Shown piece after piece: positions 18,054 to 26,463 of a stretch of 59,836 nt of DNA. The stretch's first letter is position 1. Every line of letters starts with the position of its first letter. The notes under the pieces were generated by a model. The model did not search any database. It worked only from the letters and a program-made list of their open reading frames with translations, and was not told the DNA's origin. The translations under genes were made by a program, and so were the position numbers. Origin of the DNA: Alistipes sp. (GTDB taxonomy: Bacteria; Bacteroidota; Bacteroidia; Bacteroidales; Rikenellaceae); contig JAGAPT010000041.1 of the NCBI GenBank assembly GCA_017623115.1, positions 1 to 59,836 on the forward strand, given 5' to 3'.

Positions 18054-19532
18054 TTACCGGGATTTCTTCGAGAGTTTTGTCAGCACAAAACCCACGAGGA
18101 AGATAGCCGTCGTACCAAAGACAATTGTCAGGTAGGTATGCAACGGCGAGCGGAACTCGTAGAAGGGCTGGCCTTCGTTGATGAAGGGCGAGAGGCTCAT
18201 CCAGGCAATCACGAGCAGGCCGACAATCACGGCTGCAATACCATGTGCCTTACGCACCGACTTGCAAACCAGCGTCAGCAGGAACAGACCCAACATACCA
18301 CCGCTGAAAATCGAGGCGAGCTTCCACCAGGCATCGAGCACGCCGTCGATGTGCATCATCAACAGACCCATCACGATACCCAGGCCGCCCACAACGAACG
18401 AAGCGAGGTAGAGCACCTGCATATTCTTCTTCTCCGACGACTCCTTCTTGGCCCAGCGGTTTACGAAGTCGGTCAGCACGATGGTTGCCGACGAGTTGAT
18501 ACTCGTAGCGATGGTCGACATACCGGCCGAGAACAACGAGGCAATTACCAAACCGGTCAGACCAGTCGGAAGACCATGTACGATGAACCACGGGAAGACC
18601 TGATCCGAAGGCGTACCGGCCGGAAGCAGTTCGGGACGAGCCGTATAGTAGCTGAACAGAGCCGTACCGATGTAGACAAAGACGAGCGACACGGGGATGT
18701 AGAGCAACGAACCGAACAAGGTCGATTTCACCGCCTCGGCCGTCGACTTGGTAGTCATGTAGCGTTGTACATAGTTTTGGTCGATACCATAGTTCTGCAT
18801 GTTGGTGAACAGACCATAGATCAGTACCACCCAGAAGGTCGGCTCGCAGAGCGAAAGGCCAAAACTACCGAGCGAGAACTTACCCTCGGCCGCAGCAATC
18901 TCGAAGAGTTGACCGGGGCCCTCGGGCATCGAGAAGGTAAGCAACAGTGCACACGCAACAGCACCAACGATGAGGATGATACCCTGAATAGCATCGGTCC
19001 ACACCACGGCAGCAATACCTCCCAACAAAGTGTAAATCAACGTAATAATACCCGTCCAGATGATGATGCTCTGGATATCCCAACCAAACATCGTGTTAAT
19101 CGGCAGAGCCAGCAACAGCAAAATCGAGCCCACACGAGCCAACTGCGTCAGCAGGTAGCAGATGGCCACATAGCAACGAGCCCAATAGCCAAATTTCTGC
19201 TCCAGGTAGTGGTAGGCCGAAACGCTGTTCACATTACGGTAGAGCGGGATAAAAATTTTGGCTGCCAGCCACGTAGCAATCGGAATCGAGAGCGAGAAGA
19301 CAAACGGATTCCAGTTGCCGGCATAGGCCTGACCCGGCAGGCCGAGGAAGGAAATCGATGATACGAAGGTAGCGAAAATCGACATACCTACGACCCACGT
19401 CGGGAGCGAGCCTTCGGCCTTCGTAAAGGCAGCTGCACCCTTGCTCGAACGGAAATAGAACGAGCAACCGAACAGTGCCACACCACCTACAAAGATGAAA
19501 AAGACAATATAGTCAAGAATGGTTAATTCCAT
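18054..19532 (-). CDS. Sodium:solute symporter (SSS family)
   Basis: This 492-aa inner-membrane protein has about 13 hydrophobic helices. The SSF pattern is visible: GLPGQAYAGNWNPF near residue 62, then LGGIAAVVWTDAIQGIILI near residue 170, which carries the family signature. The family includes sialic acid, galactose, proline and other Na+-coupled carriers. Encoded between the aldolase and susC, it probably moves the released monomer from periplasm to cytoplasm, where the aldolase acts. Substrate cannot be assigned from sequence alone. Confidence 0.9.
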   Translation of the reverse strand: MELTILDYIVFFIFVGGVALFGCSFYFRSSKGAAAFTKAEGSLPTWVVGMSIFATFVSSISFLGLPGQAYAGNWNPFVFSLSIPIATWLAAKIFIPLYRNVNSVSAYHYLEQKFGYWARCYVAICYLLTQLARVGSILLLLALPINTMFGWDIQSIIIWTGIITLIYTLLGGIAAVVWTDAIQGIILIVGAVACALLLTFSMPEGPGQLFEIAAAEGKFSLGSFGLSLCEPTFWVVLIYGLFTNMQNYGIDQNYVQRYMTTKSTAEAVKSTLFGSLLYIPVSLVFVYIGTALFSYYTARPELLPAGTPSDQVFPWFIVHGLPTGLTGLVIASLFSAGMSTIATSINSSATIVLTDFVNRWAKKESSEKKNMQVLYLASFVVGGLGIVMGLLMMHIDGVLDAWWKLASIFSGGMLGLFLLTLVCKSVRKAHGIAAVIVGLLVIAWMSLSPFINEGQPFYEFRSPLHTYLTIVFGTTAIFLVGFVLTKLSKKSR

Positions 19533-19568
19533 GATAATCTCTATTTACGAATTGTGTAAAAAAGTTCC

Positions 19569-20480
19569 TTACTCTACGCAGGTGCAACCCAATGCCACCA
19601 ACGCCTGACGAATCTTCTCGCGCTCCTCGCTACGGAACTTACGATAGGGATACGAGAGGTAGTCGTCGCAGATACCCAGCAACGACAAGGAGCACTTCAC
19701 ACCCTTCAAGTAACTCGAACCATACTTACCAACCGTGTAGATTGAGGTCGAAATCTGCATGATGCGACGCTGCAACTCACGCACCTTCTTCAGGTCACCC
19801 GCCTCAGCAGCGTTGTACATCGCGACATAAAGTTCGGGGAACATGTTAGCACCGCCATTCACGCCACCATCGGCACCCAGCAGCACGCACTCACCCGTGA
19901 GCTCCTCGGGACCTACATAGAGCGAGAAGTCTTCGCGGTCGCCCAGCAGATAAATCAGGGTCTCGAAGTAGGTCATGTTGGCCGACGAATCCTTCAAACC
20001 AACAATATTCGGGTGGTCAGCCAGCGTAGCCACCGTCTTGGCCTCGAGGAATACCTTCACGTGCGAGGGCATATTATAGAGGTAGAGCGGCAGGCAGAGC
20101 GCATCGGCCAACGCCGTATAGTACTCGATAAGCTCCTGCTGCGAGGGGGCGAAGTAGTAGGGAGCAGCAGCCACAACACCTACAGCACCGCAAGCCTTGG
20201 CATGCTCGGCCAGGCGCACACTCTCGTCAAGCGACGTATCGGTTACACCAACCAACACGGGGATACGACCGGCAACCTGCTTCAAAACGAGTTCCACGAA
20301 CTCATAGCGCAGTTTGTAGGTCAGGTTCTGTGCCTCACCCGTTGTACCAAGCAGGAACAGGGCATGTACGCCACCTGCAATCATGTGCTCGACCAGGCGA
20401 ATCGCGCCCTCACGGTCCAATTCATCGTTTCCCTTCAAAGGGGTAATCATCGGGGGAATGATACCTTTAATCTGTTTCAT
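19569..20480 (-). CDS. DHDPS/N-acetylneuraminate lyase family class I aldolase
   Basis: I place the start at 20480 (MKQIKGIIPPMITPL), giving 303 aa, the family norm. A longer frame to 20657 adds 59 residues unlike the family and overlaps the upstream gene. Family features are LLGTTGEAQNL (the GTTGE motif), LYNMPSHV (Tyr of the proton relay) and VGLKDSSANM, whose Lys is the Schiff-base lysine. Such enzymes cleave or make 2-keto-3-deoxy acids. The context (transporter and esterases, no lysine genes) argues for catabolism of a sugar acid and against DapA. It differs from classical NanA in the YNMPSHV and GGVNGGANMF regions, so the substrate is open. Confidence 0.85.
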   Translation of the reverse strand: MKQIKGIIPPMITPLKGNDELDREGAIRLVEHMIAGGVHALFLLGTTGEAQNLTYKLRYEFVELVLKQVAGRIPVLVGVTDTSLDESVRLAEHAKACGAVGVVAAAPYYFAPSQQELIEYYTALADALCLPLYLYNMPSHVKVFLEAKTVATLADHPNIVGLKDSSANMTYFETLIYLLGDREDFSLYVGPEELTGECVLLGADGGVNGGANMFPELYVAMYNAAEAGDLKKVRELQRRIMQISTSIYTVGKYGSSYLKGVKCSLSLLGICDDYLSYPYRKFRSEEREKIRQALVALGCTCVE

Positions 20481-20535
20481 AATGGATTTGGTTTTAATTA
20501 TTTTAATTTTGTAGTTATTTGTTCGGTTTTTATTG

Positions 20536-23322
20536 CTACTTGTACTGCTCGATCCAACGCAGCACCATCGGATAGGTTTCGGTCTTGAACTTGTAGCGAT
20601 CACGCATCCAGAAACCGTGGCCACCCTTCGGGAAGATGTGCATCTCGGATTTAACACCCGCTCGCTTCAGTCCGGCGTAGAACTCGACACATTGACGCGG
20701 GTCGACCGCCTTGTCGTCATCACAAAGCACGATCATCGTCGGCGGCACATCTTTATGCACCTGCTTGCAGGGGTTGTATTTATCGCGCTGCGCCTGATTC
20801 TTCACGCCGGCCTCACCCAACAGATTCAGGCTCGTATCACTATTCTCGTACTCGGTCGAGGTCACGGGATAGATCAACACGGCAAAATCGGGACGATATT
20901 TTGCATCCGTATAGCGCGTGATGAGATTCGACACGAAGTGGCCACCGGCCGAGAAACCGATGACACCCACCGATTTCGGATTAATGTTCCACGCTGCGGC
21001 ACGCTCACGGATAATCGCCATGGCACGCTCGGCATCCTCCAACGGCAGGTCGGGATGACCATTCGGCATACGATACTTCAGGACAAAGGCAGCAATACCC
21101 TTCTCATTGAGCCACTGGGCCGTCTTGTAACCCTCGTGCGTTACACACACCTTCGAGTAGCTGCCACCCGGCACAACCAGCATCGCCTGCGTCGGGCGCT
21201 TCGTCTTTGCGGGGAGGTAAATCTCCAGAGCGGGGTCGCTGACGTTGATATAATAGTTCTTTTCGTTCAGCCCTTCGGGAATCTCCTCCAGGCCATTCTT
21301 CGACGGGGTACCCTCGGGGAAGAGTTTCACATGAATCGGCTGCGGACGGTTGCGGATGACGTAGAAGTGGCCATCCTCGGCACCCAGCAGCAGGTCACGC
21401 ACACCGTCGCCATTCCAATCGACCGTTGTCGGGCAGGTGGTGTGGCCGGCCAAGATCGTTTCGCTTACATTACCCATATACGCATACCATACGTTGCCAT
21501 TCTCCTCCTTCACGTTGCGGAACCAAGCCGCATTCTGGCTGTCGACAATCAAATCGAGGCGACCATCGTTGTCCCAATCCGTGAAGCAAATCTTACGACG
21601 ACCCGACTTACCGGCTATCCCCTCGTTGAGGCGCAATACACCCGGCTCGGCATTCACCACGCCCTTGCGCTGATCATAAAGCGAGCAGTTCGTGCCGTAG
21701 AAGATACGCTCGCCGGGCTTCAGCATCAGCTCGCCCTCCTTCGTGCGGAAACGCTCGAAGTAGGCCAGGTAACCCTCCGTATCCAGCACCACGAGGTCCA
21801 TCAGCCCATCCTTGTTCCAATCTATCGCCACGGGGGTCGTGCGCCACTGTGTCGTAAGGGTACCCTCCTCGGGCTTCCACCAATTCCACTTCACAAGCGG
21901 CATCTTATTCTTCTTCCAAGCCACACGCACCGGCTGTGGAGCCTCCAACTCGAGGCAATCGGCCTTACCCGGATTGCGCAGCCACTCAATCTTACCAAAA
22001 ATCGAGTTGATGAGCATATCCTGACGACCATCGCCATCCCAATCGGCCACCGACAGTACCGTGTAACCCCACTTCTCCTCGGCCGGGCCCTGAATCGAGC
22101 CGTTGTAACCGGCCTGAATGCGCAGCACCTCGCCATTGACCTTGAAGAACTCGGGAGCACCCCACGACGGCTTCGTGCCCCCCGTCAGGTTGCGAATCAA
22201 GGCAATCTCACCGGCCGAATTACCGGCGACGATATCCTCTTTGCCATCGCCATCCCAATCGACCGTGCAAGGGGTAGCCAAGGCCCCAAATTTCACCAGG
22301 TCAGCCTGCTGACGCAGGTAATACGGATTCTCGAACTGCGGCATACCGTTCTCGACCTTACCCGTATGGCGCAACCATGCCACACGACCATCCTCATCGC
22401 CAACAATCAAATCAGCATGGCCATCGCCATCGAAGTCCGACACAACGGGGACAATCATCTCGAGGTGGAAACGAATCTCGCCCTCACGATTGGCCACACG
22501 ACGACCCGCCTTGAACTTCGGCTCGCTACGTGTACCCTCATTCTCATACCACGTCAGTCCATCGAGGAACTCACCGCAAATGATATCCAAATCGCCATCC
22601 CCATCGAAATCGGCAATACAGGGATTCGGAGCACCATAGGTGTCGATAATCGAATCACCGGCCATCACCTTACCACGGTTGATGTATTTCCCATTCACAC
22701 ACTCGAGCCAATATACATAGCCGTGCAGCGGACCACGCGTCCACTCACCTTGAGCATTGTAGGCATTGTCCCAGCCGTAGTCATCCCATGTGTCGATACC
22801 GACAATGATATCCTTATCGCCGTCATTATCCCAATCCACATAGTTCCACATGTTGCTACGCGACTTGTTGTAGGTAGCCCCCAGCACCTCACCCTCATAC
22901 TCGATGGGCTTCTCCTTGGCATAGGGAGCTTTCACAAAGTTAGGATACTCCACACCCTTGGCCAACACATACTGCTTGCCGTTGACCTCCGAGAGGCGAA
23001 TGTTGTTCAGCCCCTTGGCATGGATGCGCTTGGCCGGAGCAAACAACGGCTCCGATGAGGTGCCCACATTTTGGAAGAAATAGAGTCCCTTATAGGGTTT
23101 GTCGGGACACGACACCAGCAAATCCTTACGACCGTCGCCATCATAATCCGTCGGGATGGGAATACCCCACAGACCTACGCCCAGATCAACCTCCAAGCCC
23201 GGGCAGTTGTGTTTGAGCAGGATAGCCCTCGAATTACGCTCGGCGACTTTCACCTGCGCCATGACAGCCGTCGTCGTTGCCAAGAGCAACAAAGCCAGCA
23301 TCAGTTTGTTCATCAGTTTCAT
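20536..23322 (-). CDS. FG-GAP beta-propeller fused to an alpha/beta-hydrolase esterase
   Basis: This 928-aa protein has a signal peptide (cleavage near AVMAQ). Residues ~40-660 contain many FG-GAP calcium motifs: DYDGDGRKDLLV, DWDNDGDKDIIV, DFDGDGDLDII, DFDGDGHADLIV, DWDGDGKEDIV, DWNKDGLMDLV and DWNGDGVRDLL. Residues ~690-928 are an esterase of the acetyl-xylan/BD-FAE type. It shows VVPGGSYSKV (oxyanion region), GFSAGGHFVS (nucleophile Ser), VLCDDDKAVDP (Asp) and GGHGFWMRD (His). The likely job is deacetylation of a glycan held by the propeller. It is the first structural gene after lacI, with a 24-bp gap. The fusion itself is clear; substrate is not. Confidence 0.88.
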   Translation of the reverse strand: MKLMNKLMLALLLLATTTAVMAQVKVAERNSRAILLKHNCPGLEVDLGVGLWGIPIPTDYDGDGRKDLLVSCPDKPYKGLYFFQNVGTSSEPLFAPAKRIHAKGLNNIRLSEVNGKQYVLAKGVEYPNFVKAPYAKEKPIEYEGEVLGATYNKSRSNMWNYVDWDNDGDKDIIVGIDTWDDYGWDNAYNAQGEWTRGPLHGYVYWLECVNGKYINRGKVMAGDSIIDTYGAPNPCIADFDGDGDLDIICGEFLDGLTWYENEGTRSEPKFKAGRRVANREGEIRFHLEMIVPVVSDFDGDGHADLIVGDEDGRVAWLRHTGKVENGMPQFENPYYLRQQADLVKFGALATPCTVDWDGDGKEDIVAGNSAGEIALIRNLTGGTKPSWGAPEFFKVNGEVLRIQAGYNGSIQGPAEEKWGYTVLSVADWDGDGRQDMLINSIFGKIEWLRNPGKADCLELEAPQPVRVAWKKNKMPLVKWNWWKPEEGTLTTQWRTTPVAIDWNKDGLMDLVVLDTEGYLAYFERFRTKEGELMLKPGERIFYGTNCSLYDQRKGVVNAEPGVLRLNEGIAGKSGRRKICFTDWDNDGRLDLIVDSQNAAWFRNVKEENGNVWYAYMGNVSETILAGHTTCPTTVDWNGDGVRDLLLGAEDGHFYVIRNRPQPIHVKLFPEGTPSKNGLEEIPEGLNEKNYYINVSDPALEIYLPAKTKRPTQAMLVVPGGSYSKVCVTHEGYKTAQWLNEKGIAAFVLKYRMPNGHPDLPLEDAERAMAIIRERAAAWNINPKSVGVIGFSAGGHFVSNLITRYTDAKYRPDFAVLIYPVTSTEYENSDTSLNLLGEAGVKNQAQRDKYNPCKQVHKDVPPTMIVLCDDDKAVDPRQCVEFYAGLKRAGVKSEMHIFPKGGHGFWMRDRYKFKTETYPMVLRWIEQYK

Positions 23323-23346
23323 GTGATAGGTTAGTTGTTTTGTTCG

Positions 23347-24393
23347 TTATTTATTTTCGCTTTTTTTTCGATAGGCCGAATCACCATCGACGAAGGTCGG
23401 AGCCAGCACATGAGTCACAGGAGCCTCATCGGGATGGTCAATCAGGTAGATGACACGACTCAAAGCCTCGTGCGCAAACTGCCCTACCGGCTGCTTGATG
23501 CAGGCCATCGAGAAGGGAGCCAGGTCAAAAGCCTCACTACCATCGAAAGCAACTACGCCCACCTGACGCGGAATCTCCACCCCCAGGCGATGCAGCGCCT
23601 TCACACCTGCCACCGACAACGAGTTCGTCGCAAAGAGCAGTGCATCCGTTTTCGTAAAGTCAATCGAAGCAAGACAGGCTGCCATCGATTGCTCAACCTG
23701 GTCGTAATCAATCTTATGTACATGCGCACACGCACCCAGCCCCAGCTGCTCCATCGCAGCCAGATAACCGGCCTCACGATGCGCAATATTCGAGACCTCC
23801 ATATCATAAGACACCATCTCGATGCAGCGATATCCTCCCTCATGGAGTTTGCAAATCGCCTCACCACAAGCCGCTTCGTTATCCAGCACCACCCGATTCA
23901 CCGCAACACTTTCCACATCGCGGTCGAGCAACACCACCGGCAGATTACCCTCCATCAGATTCTCAATGATACGCTCACTCCGCTCACAAGGCACGATAAT
24001 CAAGCCATCCACACCCTTACTGATAAAGGTGCGAATCAGACGCTCCAACTTTTCAGGCTTCTCATCCGTCGAACCGAAAAGCACCGTATAGTCTGCCATA
24101 AAGGCCTCATCCTCGATGCGGCGAGCAATACTCGAGAAGAAGGGATTGGAGATATCGGACAAAATGACTCCGATGGCACGACTACGACGACTACGCAGGC
24201 TGCGCGCCGCATTATTCTGCTTATAGTTAAATTTCTCGGCAATCGCCATGATACGACGCGCCGTTTCGTCGTTTACCTTATAGCGTTTTTGTCCATTGGG
24301 CGAGAGCGTATTATTCAGCGCAAACGACACCAACGAAGGCGACACACCAGCCTCTCGGGCTATGTCCTTAATCGTATAGACCTTTTTTATCAT
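23347..24393 (-). CDS. LacI family transcriptional regulator of the utilisation locus
   Basis: This 348-aa protein has an N-terminal LacI helix-turn-helix (YTIKDIAREAGVSPSLVSFA, then ARRIMAIAEKFNYKQNNAARSL hinge region) and a periplasmic-binding-protein-like effector domain (AIGVILSDISNPFF through GVVAFDGSEAF). It would sense a sugar or sugar acid derived from the target glycan. It is the first gene of the operon it probably controls; a 27-bp palindrome lies just after its promoter, so autoregulation is likely. Bacteroidetes loci more often use hybrid two-component or ECF/anti-sigma regulators, so a LacI regulator at the head of a SusCD operon is less usual. Confidence 0.92.
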   Translation of the reverse strand: MIKKVYTIKDIAREAGVSPSLVSFALNNTLSPNGQKRYKVNDETARRIMAIAEKFNYKQNNAARSLRSRRSRAIGVILSDISNPFFSSIARRIEDEAFMADYTVLFGSTDEKPEKLERLIRTFISKGVDGLIIVPCERSERIIENLMEGNLPVVLLDRDVESVAVNRVVLDNEAACGEAICKLHEGGYRCIEMVSYDMEVSNIAHREAGYLAAMEQLGLGACAHVHKIDYDQVEQSMAACLASIDFTKTDALLFATNSLSVAGVKALHRLGVEIPRQVGVVAFDGSEAFDLAPFSMACIKQPVGQFAHEALSRVIYLIDHPDEAPVTHVLAPTFVDGDSAYRKKSENK

Positions 24394-24413
24394 CGTGCAA
24401 ACTTTTAAGTAAA

Positions 24414-24440
24414 TTAATACGATTTATTAAATCGTTTTAA
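24414..24440 (-). promoter_or_regulatory. 27-bp palindrome, candidate LacI-family operator
   Basis: Two 13-bp arms (TTAATACGATTTA and TAAATCGTTTTAA on the plus strand) flank a single central T with only one mismatched pair. The site lies between the predicted transcription start (about 24442) and the lacI start codon, where a bound repressor would block the whole operon. Confidence 0.7.
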
Positions 24441-24448
24441 CCATGGCA

Positions 24449-24480
24449 CAAAAATAAACAAATTCAGCGAAAAAAACAAA
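24449..24480 (-). promoter_or_regulatory. Promoter of the lacI-led polysaccharide utilisation operon
   Basis: The minus strand shows TTTG (24477-24480), a 20-nt spacer and TATTTTTG (24449-24456). The 24394-24778 spacer otherwise holds the operator, the rplT terminator and no convincing gene. Confidence 0.8.
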
Positions 24481-24628
24481 CTTTTTATCATATTTTTTCA
24501 TTGTGTCGGCCACAACACACCCCTCATGGCGACATTTCCGACCCCCTCCCACAAAAAAAGGGGATAGTTATGTTGCGTTTTTACGACCTGCATACCATTC
24601 GCACAGCAGTTCCTTCCGTCGATCGGAG

Positions 24629-24666
24629 AAAAAAGAGGGAGCCGACCATCGTGTGATGGTCGGCTC
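24629..24666 (-). terminator. Terminator of rpmI-rplT
   Basis: A perfect 12-bp stem (24639-24650 with 24655-24666, GAGCCGACCATC) has a 4-nt loop and is followed on the minus strand by CCTCTTTTTT. It is ~110 bp beyond the rplT stop. A run of nine C at 24754-24762 lies between. Confidence 0.85.
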
Positions 24667-24778
24667 GTTGTGTGACGGAAACGGAGGTGTTTTTTCAGCA
24701 GCTCATTTCGAAAATCTCCCTGGTCAAGCCCGGGTTTCATCTCAAAACTCACTCCCCCCCCCGCTATTTCCGCACGTG

Positions 24779-25123
24779 CTATTTAACGGCGTTAACTACT
24801 GCCTCGAATGCCTTCGGCTCGTTCATCGCCAGGTCAGCCAGCACCTTGCGGTTCAGGGCGATACCCTTTTGATTGAGCTTACCGATAAACTGCGAATAGG
24901 TCATACCGTAAGCGCGAACACCTGCGTTGATACGGGTGATCCACAGCGAACGGAATGTACGCTTCTTGAGCTGGCGGTGTGCATAAGCATACTGCAAACC
25001 CTTCTCGACCGTGTTTTTCGCAACGGTCCATACGTTTCCCCTTGAACCAAAGTTACCCTTGGCAAGTTTCAAAACTTTCTTTCTGCGCGCACGAGACGCA
25101 ACAGCATTTACTGAACGTGGCAT
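24779..25123 (-). CDS. rplT: 50S ribosomal protein L20
   Basis: This 114-aa basic protein matches L20: [54 protein letters not shown], and a C-terminal [15 protein letters not shown]. It binds 23S rRNA early in large-subunit assembly and in many bacteria represses its own operon. It follows rpmI after an unusually long 116-bp spacer, which may hold a regulatory leader. Length and start are normal. Confidence 0.98.
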   Translation of the reverse strand: MPRSVNAVASRARRKKVLKLAKGNFGSRGNVWTVAKNTVEKGLQYAYAHRQLKKRTFRSLWITRINAGVRAYGMTYSQFIGKLNQKGIALNRKVLADLAMNEPKAFEAVVNAVK

Positions 25124-25239
25124 AATTGATAAGTTTTAGTAGAGCTCACAGCGACACGGTTCTCCCGCATTCTTTGGGGCTGTTCCGCTCCCGATTAAAA
25201 AAATGGTTTGTTGGTCAAAATTCGGTTTCCCGATGCTAT

Positions 25240-25434
25240 TTATTTCACCAACAGATTCTTGATTTTGGCCTCATCAGCCGCAGAAACGGTGCTCGAATAG
25301 CAGAGGTTACGCTTCTGTTTCGTCGTCTTTTTGGTCAGGATGTGACTGTGATAAGCGTGCTTGCGCTTGATCTTTCCTGTGCCGGTGAAGGTAAAACGCT
25401 TCTTCGCCGCGGCATTGGTTTTCATTTTTGGCAT
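25240..25434 (-). CDS. rpmI: 50S ribosomal protein L35
   Basis: This 64-aa protein matches L35: [40 protein letters not shown], ending KIKNLLVK. It is normally encoded between infC (IF3) and rplT. Here rplT follows but infC does not precede it: the upstream neighbour is a divergent metallo-hydrolase gene and rpmI has its own promoter at 25469-25499. Confidence 0.97.
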   Translation of the reverse strand: MPKMKTNAAAKKRFTFTGTGKIKRKHAYHSHILTKKTTKQKRNLCYSSTVSAADEAKIKNLLVK

Positions 25435-25468
25435 TGTCGTAAATAGTTAATTAGTTAAACATAGCCTG

Positions 25469-25499
25469 CAAAAGTACATAAAATTTTGCAACCGGCAAT
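25469..25499 (-). promoter_or_regulatory. Promoter of rpmI-rplT
   Basis: The minus strand shows ATTG (25496-25499), a 19-nt spacer and TACTTTTG (25469-25476), a good Bacteroidetes promoter, 35 bp before rpmI. Confidence 0.75.
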
Positions 25500-25567
25500 C
25501 TTTTTCCGAAAATAAATTAGCGAATCGGGAGTTATCGCCATTTTTTTCATCGCAAAAAGCACAATAA

Positions 25568-25599
25568 TTTGCGATTCTCAACAATATGCACTATCTTGC
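25568..25599 (+). promoter_or_regulatory. Promoter of the metallo-hydrolase gene
   Basis: TTTG (25568-25571), a 20-nt spacer and TATCTTGC (25592-25599), a slightly divergent -7 box. It rules out a start codon at 25586 and supports the ATG at 25634. Confidence 0.6.
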
Positions 25600-25633
25600 T
25601 ATTGAATTTTGGTCCTCAACAAATGACCAAGCC

Positions 25634-26380
25634 ATGCATTATACACGACAACTCTTGATTATGATTTCGTTACTCTCCCTCTTCGGGTGTGGCAAGAAGC
25701 CGCAATATCCCGCCGACACCATCACAACGCGCGACGGCACGGAACTCACCTTCCGTTTCTTTGCCCACGCCTCGCTTGCCATCGAGGTCAACGGTACCTA
25801 TATTTATGTCGACCCCGTCATGGAGCATGCAGCCTACAACCGCCTGCCGAAGGCGGACATCGTGTTGGTAACCCACCACCACTCGGATCATTTTGACCGT
25901 GCGGCCGTCGATGAACTGACCACCCGCCAGTCGGAGGTGGTCTGCGACCGCACCTCGGCCGAGGCCTTCGAGATGAATTGCCATACGATGCGTCCCGGGA
26001 GCGTAGCAAACCCTATTGAGGGGATTCGTATCGAGGCGGTGGCCGCCTACAACACCTCGGAGGGGCACACGCAGTTTCACCCAAAAGCCCGCGAGGATTG
26101 CGGCTATATCCTGACCATTGGCGGCACCCGCATCTACATCGCCGGCGATACAGAGCTTACGCCCGAAATGAAGGCGCTGAAGGATATTGACGTGGCCTTC
26201 TTGCCCGTCAACCAGCCCTACACGATGACCGTCGAACAGGCCGTCGAGGCCGTAAAGGCCATTCGTCCTGCCATTTTCTACCCCTACCACTATGGGCAGG
26301 TGGAGCAAAAAACCAACCTTGAGGCACTCCAAGCGGCCTTGGCCGAGGTTACCGACGTGCGCATCTTTCCGATGGAGTAA
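25634..26380 (+). CDS. MBL-fold metal-dependent hydrolase, probable lipoprotein
   Basis: With the start at 25634 (MHYTRQLLIMISLLSLFGC) the product is 248 aa with a lipoprotein signal. The metallo-beta-lactamase fold of the UlaG/COG2220 group is shown by THHHSDHFD (HxHxDH metal site), ARED...YIAGDTELTPEM (Asp ligand) and FYPYHYGQV near the C-terminus (His ligand). It is a single gene between convergent and divergent neighbours, with its own promoter and terminator. Family members hydrolyse lactones, phosphoesters and others; the substrate is unknown. An earlier in-frame codon would place the start upstream of the predicted transcript. Confidence 0.85.
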   Translation: MHYTRQLLIMISLLSLFGCGKKPQYPADTITTRDGTELTFRFFAHASLAIEVNGTYIYVDPVMEHAAYNRLPKADIVLVTHHHSDHFDRAAVDELTTRQSEVVCDRTSAEAFEMNCHTMRPGSVANPIEGIRIEAVAAYNTSEGHTQFHPKAREDCGYILTIGGTRIYIAGDTELTPEMKALKDIDVAFLPVNQPYTMTVEQAVEAVKAIRPAIFYPYHYGQVEQKTNLEALQAALAEVTDVRIFPME

Positions 26381-26400
26381 GCACTACCACACTGAGTCAT

Positions 26401-26446
26401 AAAAAGCGGAGCGGTTGCCTACATTGGACAACCGCTCCACTTTTTT
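26401..26446. terminator. Bidirectional terminator between convergent genes
   Basis: A 10-bp stem (26408-26417 GGAGCGGTTG with 26429-26438) is flanked by A5 on the left and T6 on the right, so it can end both the metallo-hydrolase transcript and the C10 protease operon. Confidence 0.85.
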
Positions 26447-26463
26447 ATGCGCAGTTCGGGCAA

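Noticed and set aside
19569-20480. Naming the aldolase nanA or dapA
   Set aside because: Family membership is clear but the active-site surroundings differ from both, and no other gene here proves sialic acid or lysine metabolism.
20481-20657. 59-residue N-terminal extension of the aldolase
   Set aside because: It overlaps the end of the upstream gene, is unlike the family, and the shorter start gives the normal 303 aa with the conserved KGIIPPMITPL opening.
24498-24752. 84-aa frame between lacI and rplT on the minus strand
   Set aside because: It crosses the rplT terminator hairpin, has no recognisable sequence or start context, and lies in a promoter/terminator spacer.
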